DNA from: an uncultured Pleomorphomonas sp.
GTDB taxonomy: Bacteria; Pseudomonadota; Alphaproteobacteria; Rhizobiales; Pleomorphomonadaceae
Direction of reading: 5' to 3'
Length of the DNA: 64,000 bases
NCBI GenBank assembly: GCA_937868725.1
Contig: CALMMQ010000045.1
Span: 32,356-96,355 of the forward strand
In this document: positions 59,711 through 64,000 of the stretch, one piece after another
How the letters are laid out: every line of letters starts with the position of its first letter
How positions within the stretch are numbered: the first letter of the stretch is position 1
Translations under genes and position numbers: made by a program
Notes under the pieces: generated by a model
What the model saw: the letters and a program-made list of their open reading frames with translations, nothing else
Databases searched by the model: none
Told to the model about the DNA's origin: nothing

Positions 59711-60322
59711 TCACACGGCCAGCCAGCGGCGGGGGTTTTCGGCCGACTGGATCTTGACGAAGCGCAGGCCGGTCTTCTGGAAGTCGCGGACGCTGTTGGT
59801 GCGGTTGTCGAGCACCAGGTCGCCACGATCGGTGCGGACGACCAGCACGGCGTGTCCCTCGCCCCAGGGCGTCGTCGCCACGGCGAGGCGCAGAGCGGAC
59901 GACGGCCAGCCGAGCGCGATGAGGCGATGACGCTTGGTGATGGCGAAGTCCTCGCAATCGCCCTGACGCGGCGACAGTTCCCAATCATCGCCGGCGCCGT
60001 TGCCGGCGCTCGCCTGATCATTGATCGGGCGGATGGTGCGGTTGACCGAGCGGTTGACGGCCAGCAGCAGGCGGGCGTGACGGGCGTCCATGGTGACGCT
60101 TTCCTGACCGCCGGTGCTCTGGCACTCGGTCGGCAGCTTCATGCAGAAGACGACGTGGGCGAAGGGAGCCAGCGTCGGCTGACGAGCCACGACGTAGCGT
60201 ACCGCCGGCGCGTTCTTGAGACCATGAGCCAGTCCGCCGATGCCGGCGGCCGAGGCGGACGTGGCGCCGAGCCCCATCAAGCCTATGGCAACGAGCGCGG
60301 CGCGGAAGAGAGAGCTGGTCAT
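59711..60322 (-). CDS. Transglutaminase-like cysteine peptidase (BTLCP, LapG-like)
   Basis: 203 residues with a signal peptide of about 29 residues (ending ASA). Catalytic residues of the BTLCP family: Cys in GDCEDFA, His in GHAVLVV, Asp in LVLDN. LapG, the best-known member, releases large adhesins under c-di-GMP control. No LapD-like or adhesin gene is adjacent; here it may act on a surface protein made with the exopolysaccharide. Confidence 0.88.
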   Translation of the reverse strand: MTSSLFRAALVAIGLMGLGATSASAAGIGGLAHGLKNAPAVRYVVARQPTLAPFAHVVFCMKLPTECQSTGGQESVTMDARHARLLLAVNRSVNRTIRPINDQASAGNGAGDDWELSPRQGDCEDFAITKRHRLIALGWPSSALRLAVATTPWGEGHAVLVVRTDRGDLVLDNRTNSVRDFQKTGLRFVKIQSAENPRRWLAV

Positions 60323-60388
60323 GACGGACCTCAACTGTTTCTGTTGAGGACAACCTAGCGCAGCGGCTTTAGAATGCCGTTTCTCAGT

Positions 60389-61861
60389 CTATTCAAATTG
60401 TACGGAATTGGCTTTTTCCCGCATGGCAGGCGCGTGCCGGCCGTCGCGTCCGAGGGAAACCGTCACCGCGGCCGCCATGGTGGCCGCGAAAATCGCAGCA
60501 AATCCAGGGATCTGCAGCGAGAAATCGACGAGGCTGTGGGCGAGCGTCAACAGCAGCACGGCCAGACCGGCGGCCGGGACGCCGCGCTTGCTGCGCCGGG
60601 CGCGGATGCCGTGGACGAAGACGAACAGCAGCGCGCCGACCCCGACGACAAGCGCAACCCAGAACAGCAGTCCGAAGCCCAGGAAGCCTTCGAGATAGAC
60701 CGAATGGGCACGGTCCCAGACGCCGGTGAGACCACAGCTGGCATCGCGATAGGCGGGGAAGAACTGGCGGAACGAGCCGAAGCCGACGCCGGTCAGCCAG
60801 TTGTCGGCGGCCGCGCGGGCGATGGCCGGAGCGACGCAGAAGCGACCGTCGTCAACGCCCTGAACCTCGGCACGAAACAGGGCGCGATCGGCAAAGATCA
60901 GCCCGACAATGAACACCACCAGCAGCCCGCCGCCGGCCTTGAGCAACCTGTGCGTCCGGCCGGACTGGCGATGACCGAAGGCCGCCGCACCGTGGCTGCG
61001 CCGGGTGCCGCGCTGCGACAACAACAGCGGCACGAGCACGAGAAAGGCAAAGAACGTCGAGCCGACGCCGGCGCGCGACTTGGTCAGAAACAGCGCCGTC
61101 AGCGCCGCCAGCAGGCCGACGGCATAGGCGGCGAACAGCCGGTCGACCGGACTGCGCCGCCGGCCGCCGGACAGCAGCCGCGCCGCCACACCAGCCCAGT
61201 CGGTCAGTTCGACGCGGGCATGCGCCAGAGCGAACAGCACCAGCGCCACCAGACCGAAATAGGTGCCGGCCGTATTGCGGTTGATGAAGACGCCGGTCAG
61301 ACTGTCAAGATAATAGAGCTTCTCGGACAGCAGCAGCGTGTCGGGCAGCAGCAGGAACTGGACCAGCGACCAGAGCGCGATGACGCCGCCCGACAGGCCG
61401 ATGAAACGCAACAGCCGTTCGGCCGCCGCGTCGTCGGCGAAGGTCGACAGGCCGCCGAGAAAAATCACGAACGGCAAGGCCAGCACCAGCAAAGCGAAAC
61501 GGCCGTCGATCGGCGTGACGGAGATCGTTCCCGCCGCCGCGACGTCGGTCCAGGCCGGGTTGGCCAGCCCGCCGAGCGGCAGCGTCTGCGCCAGTCCCCA
61601 GAGGCCAAGGCCGATGAGCAGCACCAGCGCCAGACGGAAGGGCAAGGTCACCTTGGCCGGCTCGCCGTTTCTGACGATGGCGATGGCCACCAGCCCGCTG
61701 GCGGCCGTGGCAGCCAAGGCAAAGGGCAGCCGGTTGGCGGCGCCGAAGGGCAGCAGGATCAGCAGCAGGGCGGCGAAAAATCCCAGCTCCAGCGCCGGCA
61801 CGCCGAACAATGCCACGACCTGACCGCTGGCCGGCTCGGCCCGCTGAATGGATAGCCTCAT
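60389..61861 (-). CDS. O-antigen ligase/polymerase family protein (Wzy-like)
   Basis: 490 residues with 11-12 hydrophobic segments and a large loop (about 320-375: RAEVQGVDDGRFCVAPAIARAAADNWLTGVGFGSFRQFFPAYR) holding the Wzy_C region; RAHSVYLEGFLGFGL follows it. This is the O-antigen ligase or Wzy polymerase fold. In an exopolysaccharide cluster it is more likely to be the polymerase. Confidence 0.85.
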   Translation of the reverse strand: MRLSIQRAEPASGQVVALFGVPALELGFFAALLLILLPFGAANRLPFALAATAASGLVAIAIVRNGEPAKVTLPFRLALVLLIGLGLWGLAQTLPLGGLANPAWTDVAAAGTISVTPIDGRFALLVLALPFVIFLGGLSTFADDAAAERLLRFIGLSGGVIALWSLVQFLLLPDTLLLSEKLYYLDSLTGVFINRNTAGTYFGLVALVLFALAHARVELTDWAGVAARLLSGGRRRSPVDRLFAAYAVGLLAALTALFLTKSRAGVGSTFFAFLVLVPLLLSQRGTRRSHGAAAFGHRQSGRTHRLLKAGGGLLVVFIVGLIFADRALFRAEVQGVDDGRFCVAPAIARAAADNWLTGVGFGSFRQFFPAYRDASCGLTGVWDRAHSVYLEGFLGFGLLFWVALVVGVGALLFVFVHGIRARRSKRGVPAAGLAVLLLTLAHSLVDFSLQIPGFAAIFAATMAAAVTVSLGRDGRHAPAMREKANSVQFE

Positions 61862-61999
61862 GTCCGTCGCCTTTGCGGGAGGCGCTGCCGATGGCGCCTC
61901 TGCCCCCGGAGCAACCGGCGATCAGGTCGATATGTACCTGACCGGGGGTTGCTGTAGCCTGTTTCCGCGCGTCGGACAATTGCGGCGAGCCCTGACGGC

Positions 62000-62377
62000 T
62001 CAGTCGTCGCGCCGGCCGGCCGTGAACAGGGCTGGCAGCAGGCGGGCGGCAAAGGCGGCACAACCGGCACCGATCACGGCCCCCGAGGTCGAGGCCAGCC
62101 AGTTGTCGACGCCCGGACCCCGGCCAGGAATGAAGAGCTGCAGCACCTCGAACAGTGCCGAGGCCAACGACAGCCCCAGAACGCTGCGCCAGCCCCGGAG
62201 CGCCGGCAGGAAGGCAGACGTGAAGAAGGCCGTACCAACGTAGGCGACAAGGTGCTCGATGTTGCCGGAATAGCCGGTGTGCGGGCGATCGTCGCCCGGC
62301 ACCAGCGACAGCACGGCGATGGCCAACAGGCAGGCGATGGCCAACCAGCGGAAGGCAGGCAGCAGTTGCGATTTCAA
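62000..62377 (-). CDS. VanZ-family membrane protein
   Basis: 125 residues with four predicted transmembrane helices and the VanZ pattern (LSLVPGDDRPHTGYSGNIEHLVAYVGTAFF and GLSLASALFEVLQLFIPGR). VanZ-like proteins are often found in exopolysaccharide clusters; the role is uncertain. Confidence 0.85.
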   Translation of the reverse strand: MKSQLLPAFRWLAIACLLAIAVLSLVPGDDRPHTGYSGNIEHLVAYVGTAFFTSAFLPALRGWRSVLGLSLASALFEVLQLFIPGRGPGVDNWLASTSGAVIGAGCAAFAARLLPALFTAGRRDD

Positions 62378-62568
62378 GAGCGTCCGGTCTCCCGCAGATA
62401 GGGCAGCAAAGCCTGTTCATTGCCCGGTCTTCAAGGCAATGTTGCGACCAAGACAAGCAAAAGCCGTTCCCACACCGGCGGACAGACGCCGAACCCGGCG
62501 GTGCGCGGTTGACAACGATTGGCAAAATGCCGTCTCAAGAACGTCCGCTCCGTTCGAGAAAGGTCCGC

Positions 62569-63978
62569 ATGATCGTCCGCCCGCTCGCTCCGATCCGGCC
62601 CGTCGACGCCGCCGCCCGGCTGCGCGGTCTCGGCAGGCTGACCTGGCTCGACAGCGCCATGACGACCGCTGACCTCGGCCGCTACAGCTTTCTCGCCGTC
62701 GATCCCTTCGCCAGCCTGACGGTGCGGGACGGCGTTCTGATCTGGAACGGCACTCCTGTGGCGCCGACCAGCGATGACCGCCCCGGCCGGCACGCCCTCG
62801 CCTTTCTGCGGCAGCAGCTCCAGGCGTTTCCTGTCGAGCGCCGCACCGACCTGCCGCCGTTTCAGGGCGGGGCCGCCGGCTATCTTGCCTACGAGTTCGG
62901 CCAACTGCTCGAGGACTTGCCGCGAGCTGCGGCGACCGGCATCGCCGAGGCGGCGCTCCAGTTCTACGATCTGGTGCTGAGCTGGGACCACGCGCGCGGC
63001 GAGGCCTGGCTGGTCTCCACCGGCTGGCCGGAGCGGGAGGCGACAGCGCGCCAGGTCCGCGCCGAAGCGCGGGCCGAAGCGATACTGTCCCGACTGGCGG
63101 TGGCAGTACCCGGGCCAGCGCCTGGCGCGGGCACCGCCGCGCTGGCCTGGCGGACCAATCTCGGCGCCGCCGGTTTCGAGGCGGCGGTGCGCCGGACCAT
63201 CGCGCACATCCTGGCCGGCGACATCTTCCAGGCCAACATCGCCGAGCGCCACGTCGCCGCCCTGCCCGACGATTTCGACGCTTTCGCCTTCTATTGCCGT
63301 CTGCGCCGGCTCAATCCGGCACCATTTGCCGCCTGGCTCGACCATGGTCCGCTCAAGGTGGCGTGCTCGTCGCCCGAGCGCTTCCTGAAGCTCGTGGACG
63401 GACACGTCGAGACGCGACCGATCAAGGGCACGATCCGACGGTCCGCCGACAGCGAGGACGACGCGCGCCTCGCCGCCGCCCTTCTCGCTTCCGACAAGGA
63501 CCGGGCCGAGAACGTCATGATCGTCGACCTGATGCGCTCGGATCTGTCGCGCGTCTGCCGACCGCACACGGTGGCGGTGCCGGTACTGGCTGGCCTTGAG
63601 AGCTACGAGACCGTGCATCACCTCGTCTCGGTGGTGACGGGCGAACTGGAGGCCGGCTGCGACGGCCTCGACCTCATCGCCGCCACCTTCCCCGGCGGTT
63701 CGATCACCGGCGCGCCGAAAATCCGGGCCATGGCGATCATCGCCGAACAGGAAGGCGTGGAGCGCGGCGTCTACTGCGGCGCCATCGGCTACTTCGGTTT
63801 CGAGGGTAGCGCCGACTTCAACATTGCCATCCGCACGGTGACGTTTGCCGGCGGCGAAGCCGTGGTGGCGGCCGGCTGCGGCATCACCGCCCTGTCCGAT
63901 CCCGCCGCCGAGCGCCGGGAGGCGGCGGTCAAGGCGGCGCGCCTGTTCGCCGCCTTCGAGCCGGAGGCGCCGGCATGA
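62569..63978 (+). CDS. pabB: Aminodeoxychorismate synthase component I
   Basis: 469 residues of the chorismate-binding fold. ACSSPERFLKLVDGHVETRPIKGTIRR, DRAENVMIVDLMRSDLSRVC and FPGGSITGAPKIRAM are signatures of PabB/TrpE. The IKGT position after RP is of the PabB type (TrpE has IAGT). It makes 4-amino-4-deoxychorismate for folate. ATG 62569 follows GAGAAAGG. It overlaps the next gene by 4 bp (ATGA). Confidence 0.9.
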   Translation: MIVRPLAPIRPVDAAARLRGLGRLTWLDSAMTTADLGRYSFLAVDPFASLTVRDGVLIWNGTPVAPTSDDRPGRHALAFLRQQLQAFPVERRTDLPPFQGGAAGYLAYEFGQLLEDLPRAAATGIAEAALQFYDLVLSWDHARGEAWLVSTGWPEREATARQVRAEARAEAILSRLAVAVPGPAPGAGTAALAWRTNLGAAGFEAAVRRTIAHILAGDIFQANIAERHVAALPDDFDAFAFYCRLRRLNPAPFAAWLDHGPLKVACSSPERFLKLVDGHVETRPIKGTIRRSADSEDDARLAAALLASDKDRAENVMIVDLMRSDLSRVCRPHTVAVPVLAGLESYETVHHLVSVVTGELEAGCDGLDLIAATFPGGSITGAPKIRAMAIIAEQEGVERGVYCGAIGYFGFEGSADFNIAIRTVTFAGGEAVVAAGCGITALSDPAAERREAAVKAARLFAAFEPEAPA

Positions 63979-64000
63979 TCCTGGTGATCGACAACTACGA
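63975..64000 (+). CDS. pabA: Start of a PabA/TrpG glutamine amidotransferase (cut by window end)
   Basis: Only the first codons are present (MILVIDNYD), which match the N-terminus of class I glutamine amidotransferases PabA/TrpG (MILLIDNYDSF). The ATGA overlap with pabB supports PabA. Confidence 0.7.

Overview
The window is high-GC chromosomal DNA from an alphaproteobacterium, most likely of the order Hyphomicrobiales (Rhizobiales). Supporting signs are a tRNA-His with A73 and no G-1, a ChvE-GguA-GguB sugar transporter, an Irr/ICE-like box before bacterioferritin, a PdhS/PleC-like histidine kinase, and the DUF2849-cysI-cysH-DUF934 sulfur operon. A genus such as Pleomorphomonas is possible but is only a guess.

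Layout. 1-6300: an interspersed palindromic repeat, an SDR/HxlR divergon, tRNA-Arg(CCG), a membrane-anchored hypothetical, deoC, and a split Aer-like pair (a PAS protein and a methyl-accepting protein ending in a PilZ domain). 6377-18128: a mobile element of about 11.7 kb inserted in the 3' half of tRNA-His and bounded by 50-bp identical direct repeats. 18.4-22.6 kb: a large PAS histidine kinase, then Bfd and bacterioferritin. 22.8-32.4 kb: a polyamine regulon with potFGHI-type uptake on the minus strand, and a divergent GntR regulator, gamma-glutamylputrescine synthetase-like enzyme, aminotransferase and FAD oxidase. 32.6-35.9 kb: assimilatory sulfite and APS reduction. 35.9-39.8 kb: ROK regulator, Nudix hydrolase, glmU. 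40.4-46.6 kb: the chvE-gguA-gguB operon with a long leader, then aldose epimerase. 46.8-51.3 kb: lytic transglycosylase, and a D-amino-acid set (alr, DmpA-type aminopeptidase, D-amino acid aminotransferase). 51.6-62.4 kb: exopolysaccharide synthesis and export genes (priming transferase, Wzc, Wza, O-antigen ligase/polymerase-like protein, BTLCP protease, VanZ-like protein). 62.6 kb to the end: pabB and the start of pabA.

The most interesting system is the 6.4-18.1 kb element. It has an integrase and AlpA/Xis-like protein at the tRNA end and a replication operon at the other end. Between them lies a compact lambda-like head and packaging set: Nu1-like and GpA-like terminase, a portal-protease fusion, a major capsid protein and gpW. 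No tail, lysis or host-recognition genes are present. This is the gene content expected of a capsid-forming phage satellite (cf-PICI-like) that borrows tails from a helper, although a deleted prophage is the simpler alternative. The replication gene contains four 36-bp tandem repeats with internal dyads followed by an AT-rich stretch, which resembles the lambda origin inside gene O. An AT-rich, opposite-strand XRE/membrane-protein pair sits between terminase and portal as probable cargo.
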